Assembly: GCA_964644375.1 (NCBI GenBank)
Contig: CAZXWJ010000001.1
Coordinates: forward strand, 1 to 64,000
Length of the DNA stretch: 64,000 bases
Source: CAYNYM01 sp964644375
GTDB lineage: Bacteria; Desulfobacterota; DSM-4660; Desulfatiglandales; HGW-15
Direction: 5' to 3'
Made by a program: the position numbers and the translations under genes. Within the stretch, counting starts at the first letter, position 1. Each line of letters starts with the position of its first letter. This document shows positions 25,726 through 33,710 of this stretch, in pieces. Under the pieces are notes generated by a model, which did no database searches, was not told the origin of the DNA, and saw only the letters and a list, made by a program, of their open reading frames with translations.

Positions 25726-26303
25726 ACCATTCGTCTACGCAGGAGTAAAGCGTTGCAGGACTGTAACCTAAAAAAAGGCAAATAGCCTCCTGAAAAAGGG
25801 CAGGCAGGGTAAATAAAATTTTCCGGTTACGATGCTTCTGGGTTTTATGAAGTTTTGAGACACCATCTGGAAGCCGGAAAAAAATAATTTGATCTGGGAT
25901 TTCAAGTCGAGGTTGTCGAGAATTCAAGTCGGTTTTTTTAGGGTCGCAAAGCTAACTGTAAAACAAAATATTTCGGAGTCGCAACCCTTTTCCGGCCTAA
26001 GGAACCTCATCGTTTCTTGCTTCTTTGGAGAGACACGAGCATTCACCTTTGTTCGATTCAAGTCTAAGAAATTCCCTCGTCAAATAACCCAACAATTATT
26101 ATGGCATCGAATAAACCCCGTGAACGATTGGTTTCCGTGGTTTTATATTTTTGTTCCAAAAAGCGAAACGGCACAGGATTCAGCGGACCATCGAACCTTG
26201 ATCTTCGTGTTTTGCAATAGCATTGATGGAGAGACTCGAGTTTTTTTCAGTCTGGATACCGGTCCGTTTCATCTTCCTTTTCAGGATAGAGAGCAAGAAA
26301 AAA

Positions 26304-27629
26304 ATGAATGATTCCTTTCTCACTTTTCCAAAGGGGGGCACACATCCCCCTGAGTCAAAAGCACTCACCGAGCACCTCCCGGTGGAGACACTGCCTCTTC
26401 CCGAAGAAGTGGATCTCCTCATGGTTCAACATTTCGGCGCCCCCTGCACCCCTCTGGTGAAAAAGAAGGGAGACGTCACGGAAGGAGACCTAATCGGCCA
26501 GGTGGAAAAAGGGCTTGGGGCCGGCATTCATGCCAGTGTAACCGGCAAGGTAAAGGATATTGGGGTTTCCGTGAATCCTGTATCCGTTCAAACCCCCTCG
26601 GTCACGATCAAAAGGGACCCTGAGGCCGAACCCAGGTCATACACACCCTCAGATTGGACGGCCCTGTCCAGAGAGGACTTGGTCAAACGGATTAAAGACG
26701 CCGGGATCGTGGGCATCGGGGGCGCGGGATTTCCAACCCATGTCAAACTGGCCCCCCCACCGGAGGCAAAGGTCGATACCCTGATCCTCAACGGTGCGGA
26801 ATGCGAACCCTATCTTACCACGGACCATCGACTGATGCTGGAACACCCGGAAGAGGTTCTGGATGGTGCCAAAATCATACTGGCCGTCTTGGGAATCCAG
26901 GAGTGCCATATCGGGGTTGAATCCAACAAGATGGATGCCGTCGAGGCCCTGAGAAAAGCGGCTCGTGATCAGTCGTCCAATGATTTCCGAATCCACGTGG
27001 ATGCCCTGGAGGTAAAATACCCCCAGGGTTCCGAGAAACAACTGATTGAGAGCATTACGGGTCGCAGGGTTCCGGCATTCGGGCTGCCCTTTGATGTGGG
27101 AACCATTGTCCAGAATGTGGGAACCACCAAGGCCGTTTATGACGCTGCGGTCCTGAACAAACCCCTGTACGAGAAGGTGATCACAATCTCGGGAAAAGGC
27201 ATTGAAAGGCCGGCAAACCTCAAGGTAAGAATCGGGACCCGGTTGAGCGATATCGTGTCCTACCTTGGTGGAACGAAACCCGGGTTGTCCAAGGTGGTCA
27301 TGGGCGGTCCCATGATGGGTTTTGCTGTTTCCACTCTTGATGTCCCGATCACTAAGACGACCTCCGGCATACTTTTCCTCACCGAGGAGGAGATAGATAC
27401 CCGCCCCCACAGCAACTGTATTAGATGCGGATGGTGTCTCGATGCCTGCCCCATGGGCTTATCTCCCAATGAAATAGGTATTTACGTGGAAGCAGGTCGA
27501 GCCGAGGACACCGCGCCCTTTGGGGTGTTCGAGTGTTTTGAGTGCGGGTGTTGTGCCTTTGTCTGTCCGGCGAAACGGCCTCTCGTTCAGTTCATTCGTC
27601 TCGCCAAGATGAAGGCAAAGAAACAATAA
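26304..27629 (+). CDS. rnfC: Rnf complex subunit RnfC
   Basis: 441 residues from the ATG at 26304, the conserved start (FLTFPKGGTHPPESK). RnfC is the membrane-associated NADH-binding subunit with FMN and two [4Fe-4S] clusters. Visible are the FMN/NADH motif GIVGIGGAGFPTHVK (about 134-148), the GAECEPYLTTDHRL block, and two ferredoxin-type motifs, C-x2-C-x2-C-x3-C (CIRCGWCLDACP, about 377) and CFECGCCAFVCP near the C-terminus. It opens the operon rnfCDGEAB. Rnf couples ferredoxin oxidation and NAD reduction to Na or H pumping. Confidence 0.95.
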   Translation: MNDSFLTFPKGGTHPPESKALTEHLPVETLPLPEEVDLLMVQHFGAPCTPLVKKKGDVTEGDLIGQVEKGLGAGIHASVTGKVKDIGVSVNPVSVQTPSVTIKRDPEAEPRSYTPSDWTALSREDLVKRIKDAGIVGIGGAGFPTHVKLAPPPEAKVDTLILNGAECEPYLTTDHRLMLEHPEEVLDGAKIILAVLGIQECHIGVESNKMDAVEALRKAARDQSSNDFRIHVDALEVKYPQGSEKQLIESITGRRVPAFGLPFDVGTIVQNVGTTKAVYDAAVLNKPLYEKVITISGKGIERPANLKVRIGTRLSDIVSYLGGTKPGLSKVVMGGPMMGFAVSTLDVPITKTTSGILFLTEEEIDTRPHSNCIRCGWCLDACPMGLSPNEIGIYVEAGRAEDTAPFGVFECFECGCCAFVCPAKRPLVQFIRLAKMKAKKQ

Positions 27630-27650
27630 GACTGAAAAAGGAGTAAAACC

Positions 27651-28706
27651 ATCGAAGAGCCAGCGAAAGAGATCACGCCTGCAGCGACTGATCATTTTCT
27701 GTGGGCCGTTTCCATCTCCCCTCATGTCAAGAGTGGAGAATCGGTAGAGAAGATCATGTGGACGGTGGTGGCCTGCCTAATGCCGCCCCTCATTTTGTCG
27801 ATTTTCATCTTCGGCTTCCAGACCCTTATCATCACCCTGATCAGCGTGGGAAGCTGCATAGCAGCTGAAGCAGTTTCCCAGAAGCTTCTTAAGCGGCCCG
27901 TGACGATCAAGGACGGGAGTGCCGTCATTACGGGTCTTCTTTTGGCCTATATTATCCCACCGGGCGTCCCTTACTGGTTGCCCATTCTGGGATCCGTCAT
28001 GGCCATTTATGTTGCCAAACATCTCTTAGGGGGAGTCGGCTTCAATATTTTCAACCCCGCCCTGATCGGACGTGCCTTTCTGGTCGCCAGCTTTCCCGTG
28101 GCCATGACATCGGCATGGCTCACTCCTATCCGGGACGCCTCCGTTTTCAAGTATATGGGTACCGGGGTGGACGCACTTTCCACAGCCACGCCCCTCTATA
28201 TTCTCAAGCATTACGGGATCGGCGCGGTCATCGAAAAATTCGGTTCTATGTCAACTATTTATACCGATTTCTTCTTGGGCTGGCGACCGGGCTGTATCGG
28301 TGAGACTTCGGGGCTTCTGCTTCTCCTTGGGGGGCTCTATTTGATTTATAAAAAATATATCACCTGGCACATTCCTGTTTCGGTCATTGTGTCGGTTGCC
28401 TTCTTTACCTGGGTCTTCGGCGGAGAAGGGCTCTTCACGGGTAATCCTTTGCTGGCCGTTCTTTCCGGCGGAGTGATCATCGGAGCCTTTTATATGGCCA
28501 CAGATTACGTGACATCTCCGAATAACAAAACCGCCAAGCTTATTTTCGGTGCCGGCATCGGCGCCCTGACGGTTCTTATTCGTTTCAAAGGCGGATACCC
28601 TGAGGGCGTATGTTATGCCATTTTACTCATGAATCCGCTTACGCCCGCTCTTGAGGGGTGGTTTAAACCCAAGCGTTTTGCCCTGCCGAAAGGTGCTGAA
28701 AAATGA
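27651..28706 (+). CDS. rnfD: Rnf complex subunit RnfD, apparently starting at ATC
   Basis: A membrane subunit with 8-10 helices and covalent FMN. The frame is open from the TGA at 27633. The first ATG (27756) would remove the conserved FLWAVSISPHVKSGESV segment. Upstream of it there is no ATG, GTG or TTG, but AAGGAG lies seven bases before an in-frame ATC at 27651, giving a 351-residue protein of family length. I therefore place the start there. The flavinylation motif DALSTATPL has its Thr at about 180. The 3' end overlaps rnfG. Either a rare AUC start or a base error at position three of an ATG is needed. Confidence 0.9.
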   Translation: MEEPAKEITPAATDHFLWAVSISPHVKSGESVEKIMWTVVACLMPPLILSIFIFGFQTLIITLISVGSCIAAEAVSQKLLKRPVTIKDGSAVITGLLLAYIIPPGVPYWLPILGSVMAIYVAKHLLGGVGFNIFNPALIGRAFLVASFPVAMTSAWLTPIRDASVFKYMGTGVDALSTATPLYILKHYGIGAVIEKFGSMSTIYTDFFLGWRPGCIGETSGLLLLLGGLYLIYKKYITWHIPVSVIVSVAFFTWVFGGEGLFTGNPLLAVLSGGVIIGAFYMATDYVTSPNNKTAKLIFGAGIGALTVLIRFKGGYPEGVCYAILLMNPLTPALEGWFKPKRFALPKGAEK

Positions 28707-29617
28707 AGGAAATTATTCGCATTACCATAGGATTGACGATCACCTGCCTGGTCGCCGCTCTGGTGATGGGCACGGTCTTTGCCGTCACGGACGCGGCCAA
28801 GAAACACAACGAGCATGTCAATGTTCAGGACACCATGCTCGGCCTGCTCGGATACAATCAATCCAACCCTAGGCCGACGGACCTGTCTCTTTTCACCATC
28901 TACCGCTACATCCTCGAAGAGGGAAATAAGCAATATCTCGGGTATCTGGTTCCCGTCGTCGCGAAAGACAAGGAAACCCACGAATTCCTCACCATGGATC
29001 TGGAAGGCAAATTCGTAGACCGGCTCCCCGTGGACCTCACACCGGAAGCCGCCGCCGAGGTGCCCAACCGCACCAGTGCCCTCAAGAAGGCCCTGAAATC
29101 CTCAACGGCCTTCTCCTATGCGAATGCCACCATCATCGCCACCTTGGGGGACAAACGCCTTGCCTATGTGCTCCCCGGCGAGTTTCCCGGCTTCAAGACC
29201 TTTATCAAGGTCATGCTGGCCGTGGAGCCCGATTTTGACATCCTGGGCCTTGAAATAATGGAGCATGAAGAAGACCCGGGTCTTGGCGGAGAAATCGAAC
29301 AGCACTATTTCAAAGACCAGTTCCAGGGGAAAACATTTTCTGTTCTAAAGGCCCTGAAGGTCGTAAAAGAACCCCTTCCTGATGAATACAGACTGGTGCT
29401 GGAATCCGCCAACAGTTCAAAGAATCCCGACTCCAACAAGGAATCGGAGAGCATTCGAGCTAAGTACTTTGACGACGACATCTATGCCCTGACCGGTGCG
29501 ACCATTTCCAGCAGGGCCGTCACCGGCGGAGTAAAAAATATGGTCAAAAAGTTTGCCTATCGTTTCAAAACGCTCGATGCCGTAATTGCCGCGCAAGGGT
29601 TACCCGTTGCTTTCTGA
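28703..29617 (+). CDS. rnfG: Rnf complex subunit RnfG
   Basis: 304 residues. An N-terminal membrane anchor (about 5-30) is followed by a periplasmic FMN-binding domain. The flavin attachment motif (S/T)GAT is ALTGATISSRAV, with Thr267 as the expected phosphoester site, a substrate of ApbE, which is encoded at the end of this operon. The redox subunit passes electrons between RnfD and the rest of the complex. The ATGA overlap with rnfD implies translational coupling. The protein is longer than E. coli RsxG (206 aa) by insertions in the soluble domain. Confidence 0.93.
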   Translation: MKEIIRITIGLTITCLVAALVMGTVFAVTDAAKKHNEHVNVQDTMLGLLGYNQSNPRPTDLSLFTIYRYILEEGNKQYLGYLVPVVAKDKETHEFLTMDLEGKFVDRLPVDLTPEAAAEVPNRTSALKKALKSSTAFSYANATIIATLGDKRLAYVLPGEFPGFKTFIKVMLAVEPDFDILGLEIMEHEEDPGLGGEIEQHYFKDQFQGKTFSVLKALKVVKEPLPDEYRLVLESANSSKNPDSNKESESIRAKYFDDDIYALTGATISSRAVTGGVKNMVKKFAYRFKTLDAVIAAQGLPVAF

Positions 29618-29660
29618 TGGGCCCGGCGACTTATGCTGAGAGGAATAAGGAGAGAATGCC

Positions 29661-30278
29661 TTGCCAGCTACGACCAAAACAAACTCGCAACTTGTAGTAA
29701 ACGGAATTTTAAACGAAAACCCCATCTTCCGCCTGGCCCTTTCCATGTGCCCGGCCGTCGGTATCAGCACCTCGGTCATGAACGGTCTGCTCCTGGGAAT
29801 CGCCGTCCTGTTCGTGCAGGTCTTTTCCAGTTGCACGATTGCGGCCATCAAGGACTATATTCATCCCCGCATTCGGATACCGACATACACGCTCACGATT
29901 GCGACCTGGGTAACGGTCATCGATCTTATGCTGGCGGCCTACATGCCCGCGGCGTACAAGGAAATGGGTATCTTTGTCAAGCTCATAGTCGCCTTTGCCA
30001 TCATTACCATGCGCTTGGAGACCTTCGCCTGCAAGAACACGGTAACCTCCTCTTTTTGGGACGGCATCGGCATGGGATTGGGATTCATGTTCGGGATGAT
30101 GGCTCTCGGTTTCGTCAGAGAGCTTCTGGGTATGGGAACGCTTTTCGGAGTTGACGTCCTCGGCTTCCGTCCCTTGCTTTTCTTTGTCCTTCCGGCGGCA
30201 GGTTTTTTTGCTGTAGGCTTCATGATGGCCCTCTATAATTATCTAGAGCTGGCCTATAACCGCAAGAAAAAGGGTTAA
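29661..30278 (+). CDS. rnfE: Rnf complex subunit RnfE
   Basis: 205 residues with about six helices. Hallmarks are the NGILNENPIFRLALSMCPAV start, RLETFACKN in the middle and WDGIGMGLGF. RnfE and RnfA form a pseudo-symmetric pair that binds a membrane [2Fe-2S] cluster between them. Translation starts at TTG, chosen because AAGGAG lies eight to nine bases upstream and the next Met would delete the first conserved helix. Followed after 6 bp by rnfA. Confidence 0.93.
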   Translation: MPATTKTNSQLVVNGILNENPIFRLALSMCPAVGISTSVMNGLLLGIAVLFVQVFSSCTIAAIKDYIHPRIRIPTYTLTIATWVTVIDLMLAAYMPAAYKEMGIFVKLIVAFAIITMRLETFACKNTVTSSFWDGIGMGLGFMFGMMALGFVRELLGMGTLFGVDVLGFRPLLFFVLPAAGFFAVGFMMALYNYLELAYNRKKKG

Positions 30279-30284
30279 TAAACG

Positions 30285-31247
30285 ATGTCAGTCTTCAAAC
30301 GGAACAGTCTGTCTGTATGTCTACTCTTGGTCCTAGCCCTGGTCTTTCTGACCGGATGCGGCCCAGAACACTCCTTCATTAAGAAGGTCTCTTTCAAAGA
30401 CGCACAGAGTATCGTGGTCACCTTCGCCGGTCCTGTCGATGAGGGGTGGGCTAAAGAACTGAGCAACTACCAAGTTGTTGAGAAACCTGACCCCGATATT
30501 CGGCTGAATATCTCTACCGTGACCGTCTCTCAAGATAGGATGTCCGTGATTCTGGGTTTTGAAGAGGCCTTGAATCAGGATAGCCCCCATATCCTGACCT
30601 TGAGTGAAATTCGCTCTGAGGACAAATCTTTGGGGACCGCCATTCTCAGTGTCAAGAAGCTCTATGTGGGGTACCTGTTTTCCATCCTGATCGGCGCCAT
30701 GGTTATCAACAATTTTGTCTTCACAAAGTACCTGGGACTGTGCGTCTTTTTCGGCACATCTCAGAAAAAGAGTACGGCTGTGGGGATGGGCATTACCTTT
30801 ACCCTGGTGATCGTCGTCAGCGCCATGATGGCTTGGTTCCTCTATCAATTCGTTCTCAAGCCCTATCGACTCGATTTCCTGCAAATTGTCGTCTTTATTG
30901 GGCTGGTCTCCCTCTCGGTACAGGCGGTGGATACCATCCTGAGAAAGGTGAACCCGATGCTGTTCAAGGCCTTCGGGGTTTACCTAGTTCTCGTTATTGC
31001 GAATTGTATCATCATCGCTGTACCTCTGATTCTTGCGGATAATGAATACAATGGTTGGGAAAGCCTCATGCTTGCCTTTGGCGCTGGAGTCGGCTTTCTA
31101 ATTGCACTGTTTTTGATGTCTTCAGTCCGTGAAAAGCTCGAACTGGCCAATGTCCCGCCTACCTTTAAGGGGCTTCCCATAGCCTTTGTTACGGCGGGTC
31201 TTTTTGCCCTTGCTTTTCTGGGATTTTCCGGTATGTCTATCTTCTAG
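30285..31247 (+). CDS. rnfA: Rnf complex subunit RnfA with N-terminal lipoprotein signal and Ig-like domain
   Basis: 320 residues; a usual RnfA is about 190-195. Residues about 126-320 are a normal RnfA with LYVGYLFSILIGAMVINN, GLCVFFGTSQK and six helices. In front lies an extra module: a signal sequence with lipobox FLTGC (Cys25), then about 95 residues with IVVTFAGPVDEGWAKELSNY and a beta-rich pattern like SbsA-type Ig-like domains. The extra part should face the periplasm, possibly lipid-anchored, where RnfG and the RnfB or cytochrome partners act. It reads through in one frame without a second good start at the core. The function of the added domain is unknown. Confidence 0.9.
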   Translation: MSVFKRNSLSVCLLLVLALVFLTGCGPEHSFIKKVSFKDAQSIVVTFAGPVDEGWAKELSNYQVVEKPDPDIRLNISTVTVSQDRMSVILGFEEALNQDSPHILTLSEIRSEDKSLGTAILSVKKLYVGYLFSILIGAMVINNFVFTKYLGLCVFFGTSQKKSTAVGMGITFTLVIVVSAMMAWFLYQFVLKPYRLDFLQIVVFIGLVSLSVQAVDTILRKVNPMLFKAFGVYLVLVIANCIIIAVPLILADNEYNGWESLMLAFGAGVGFLIALFLMSSVREKLELANVPPTFKGLPIAFVTAGLFALAFLGFSGMSIF

Positions 31248-31269
31248 GCCCAAACGGGGCTTGGTCTAA

Positions 31270-31295
31270 CGAATAATGCCAACAGGCATTATTCG
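31270..31295 (+). promoter_or_regulatory. Perfect 11-bp hairpin between rnfA and rnfB
   Basis: cgaataatgcc and ggcattattcg pair perfectly around aaca, 23 bp after the rnfA stop and 100 bp before the rnfB start. No T-run follows, so it is unlikely to terminate. It could protect or process mRNA, or set the RnfB level. Confidence 0.5.
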
Positions 31296-31395
31296 GTTGT
31301 TGTTCGGTTTGAACGGAATCCGGCACCCAACGCGGAGAATTAAATGAATCCGCGGGTGTCTTTTGAGATCGCAAAAAAACACCAGAGGAATTTTC

Positions 31396-32262
31396 ATGGA
31401 TCCTGCATTATTAAAACTGGCCCTCGGCGGTCTGGCTGTTTTAGGTTGTATTGGTCTTTTTTTCGGTATTGGCCTGGCCTTGGCCGCACACAAATTTGCC
31501 GTTAAGGCCAATCCACAGGTTGAAGAAGTCCTTGAAGTACTTGCAGGCGCCCAGTGAGGCGGCTGCGGCTTCGCCGGGTGCGAAGCATATGCCGAGGCCG
31601 TTGTCAATGATCCCGATGTCCCACCCAATCTCTGCTTTCCCGGTAAGGCGGCCGTAGCGGAGTTGGTGGCGGAGATTACAGGCAAAAAAATGGCTGCTGT
31701 AGAAGACATGGTGGCCGCCGTACGATGTTCAAGACAGGAAGGCAAAGTCGAACAAAAATACCGCTACATAGGTTACGGCTCATGCACGGGTGCCAATCTT
31801 GCTTTTGGAGGACCTCAGGGGTGCTCCTACGCGTGTGTGGGGTTGGGAGAGTGTGCGGATGCCTGCCCCTTTGACGCCATCACTATGGTGGACGGTTTCC
31901 CCCGGATTGATACCGAGGCCTGTGTGGGATGCGGGAGTTGTGTACGCACCTGCCCGAAAAAAATTATCGAACTCATTCCACTCAAGGCAAGGGTCTGGGT
32001 TCCCTGCAGCACCAAGGATCCCGGCAAAGCAGTACGTAAGATCTGCGAGATCGGTTGTATATCCTGTAAGATGTGCGTAAAGGTGTGCCCTGCAAAGGCC
32101 GTCACCCTTGAGGACAATATCGTCAAAATCGACCAGCAGAAGTGCCTGGACTACGGTTCAGAGTGTGGTGAAATCTGTGTGGAAAAGTGTCCGAGAAATA
32201 TTTTCAGGCCCTACTCTACCGATCAGGAAAAAGGCAGAGGCACCCTGACTGCGGCAGGCTGA
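31396..32262 (+). CDS. rnfB: Rnf complex subunit RnfB, predicted selenoprotein (in-frame TGA at 31555-31557)
   Basis: 288 residues if the TGA at codon 54 is read through. The N-terminal helix (about 5-32) is typical RnfB, then VLEVLAGAQ-(TGA)-GGCGFAGCEAYA. RnfB normally has Cys-GGCGxxGC here, so TGA replaces the first ligand of the C-x2-C-x4-C-x17-C cluster; Cys57, Cys62 and Cys80 are present. Downstream, the ferredoxin-like part keeps several C-x2-C-x2-C-x3-C motifs (CVGCGSCVRTCP, CISCKMCVKVCP). A hairpin suited to a bacterial SECIS follows the TGA. RnfB takes electrons from ferredoxin. The start ATG has agagga six bases upstream. Without readthrough only a 53-residue membrane stub would be made, and the 3' part would lack a ribosome site at its first ATGs. 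Confidence 0.88.
31555..31586 (+). promoter_or_regulatory. UGA codon with candidate bacterial SECIS hairpin
   Basis: After the TGA (31555-31557) come 10 nt, then gcttcgc (31568-31574), loop cgggt (31575-31579) and gcgaagc (31580-31586), a perfect 7-bp stem. The loop begins 18 nt past the TGA and has G as its second base, within the accepted bacterial SECIS geometry (SelB binding). An additional ggc/gcc pair may extend the stem below an internal loop. Confidence 0.8.
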
Positions 32263-32383
32263 CATGATAACCACTTCAAAGGTCTGAGATCCGAATCTCG
32301 TAACATCCGGGGAATTACAAAAAAGTTGCTATCCCCCTGCCGGGATGGTAAAATCGATATCATTTTTTTGCTGGAGGCATGAC

Positions 32384-33442
32384 ATGAAAAACATGGATCA
32401 GCTGTCCCTACAAGGGGCCTTAAACCGCCGGTCATTTCTTAAACTCTCCGGAATTTTGGGAGTAGGCGTAGCGTCAACCGGACTGGTGCCCCTCACGGCG
32501 GAAGCGGTCAGGTTTAACAGAAAGCAGTACAAGATATCCAAGACCCGACTGGCCATGGGCACGGTCGTTTCCATGACCCTGATTCACACGTCCAGAGACA
32601 AGGCTGAAAAGGCGATGGACCTGGCCTTTGATGAAATCGACAGGTTGACAGGATTGATGAGCCGTTTCGATAATGCCACAGCAGTCGCCTTACTGAACCG
32701 TGAGGGTTACCTGAAAGACCTTCCTCCGGAGGTGGCGCAAGTGGTCGACCGTTCTTTGCAGTACCACAAAGTCAGCCGGGGAGCCTTTGATATTACGGTC
32801 AAGCCTGTTGTAGATCTTTTCAAGAAGTCCTTTGAAGGGGAGGCCGCAAAAGGCCCTTCTGAGAAGGCCCTGAACGAGGCCCTTCAACTGGTGGATGCCG
32901 GAAACGTGACTCTTACGGGTCGCTCCGTTTCTTTCAAAAAGCCTGGAATGGGCATCACTCTGGACGGTATTGCCAAAGGCTACATTGTGGATCGGGCCTC
33001 CCAAATTCTTTCGAATCACGGCATCAAAAATCATTTGATCAATGCAGGGGGCGACATCAGGACCAGGGGAGAAAAAGCCGAAAAGAAGCCTTGGACCGTC
33101 GCGATTCAGGACCCCCAAAAGAAAAAGAACTATCCCGATATCATACATATGCGAGATGGCGCTGTGGCCACTTCGGGGGATTATGAAATCTACTACGATC
33201 GTGAAAAGATGTTTCACCATATTGTGATCCCCCAAACAGGACTCTCTCCCGAACTGAACGCCAGTGTTTCCGTGCTGGCTGACACGGCCATGGATGCGGA
33301 CGCCCTTTCGACGAGCGTCTTCGTCATGGCCCCCGAGAAGGGCATCCGCTTCATCAATACGATGGCCCAGTGTGAGTGCCTCATCATCGCCAAAGAGGGA
33401 AATCTGCTGAAATCGAAGGGATGGAAAAACGCTCAAGCGTAA
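32384..33442 (+). CDS. apbE: FAD:protein FMN transferase ApbE
   Basis: 352 residues from the ATG at 32384, with GGAGG seven bases upstream. It starts with a twin-arginine signal (RRSFLK at about 15-20), so it is likely exported folded by the Tat system whose tatBC genes are also in this window. ApbE hydrolyses FAD and links FMN to Thr in (S/T)GAT motifs, here probably RnfG Thr267 and RnfD Thr180. The family motifs AMGTVVSMTLI, LDGIAKGYIVDRA, NAGGDIRTRG and the Mg-binding late DTAMDADALSTSVF are present. It is 121 bp after rnfB and probably in the same transcript. Confidence 0.95.
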   Translation: MKNMDQLSLQGALNRRSFLKLSGILGVGVASTGLVPLTAEAVRFNRKQYKISKTRLAMGTVVSMTLIHTSRDKAEKAMDLAFDEIDRLTGLMSRFDNATAVALLNREGYLKDLPPEVAQVVDRSLQYHKVSRGAFDITVKPVVDLFKKSFEGEAAKGPSEKALNEALQLVDAGNVTLTGRSVSFKKPGMGITLDGIAKGYIVDRASQILSNHGIKNHLINAGGDIRTRGEKAEKKPWTVAIQDPQKKKNYPDIIHMRDGAVATSGDYEIYYDREKMFHHIVIPQTGLSPELNASVSVLADTAMDADALSTSVFVMAPEKGIRFINTMAQCECLIIAKEGNLLKSKGWKNAQA

Positions 33443-33463
33443 TGATATTTTTTCGCCTTATTG

Positions 33464-33508
33464 AAAAACGGGAGGGTTGCAGAAAAAGCATACCTCCCGT
33501 TTTTTTTA
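33464..33508 (+). terminator. Rho-independent terminator of the rnf-apbE operon
   Basis: cgggagg (33469-33475) pairs with cctcccg (33493-33499), extended by A/T pairs, and is followed by eight T. This is a strong end signal 22 bp after apbE. Confidence 0.9.
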
Positions 33509-33710
33509 GTCTCAGGCACCGAGGTAATATCTCACCAAGTTTCTAAGCAGGAATGATGAAGGAACCAAGTGATAAGCGATCAGCCGGAACCAAACATTTT
33601 ACCGAGATGCGTGGCGGTTATTATGATACAATGCCAGATGGCTGATATATTGAGCGATAAATAGCGCTGGGAAGGGTCCGCCCCATAAAATGTCGGGCCT
33701 TTGATGTCTG

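Larger units (their letters stand above)
25523..26303. other. 781-bp region before rnfC: terminator, promoter and long leader, no gene
   Basis: AT-rich and without a supported ORF. The frame of rnfC is open back to 26223 but that stretch lacks homology and a ribosome site. After the ribF terminator there is a promoter-like pair near 25697. The predicted leader of more than 550 nt contains a small gcc/ggc hairpin at about 25775, a direct repeat ttcaagtcg near 25900 and 25924, and a T7 run right after the second copy. It matches no riboswitch I can recognise. Confidence 0.5.

Noticed and set aside
31555..31557. Reading the rnfB TGA as an ordinary nonsense mutation (pseudogene)
   Set aside because: The codon sits at a conserved Cys, the downstream frame is fully intact with all Fe-S motifs, and a SECIS-like stem is correctly placed; selenocysteine explains all three.
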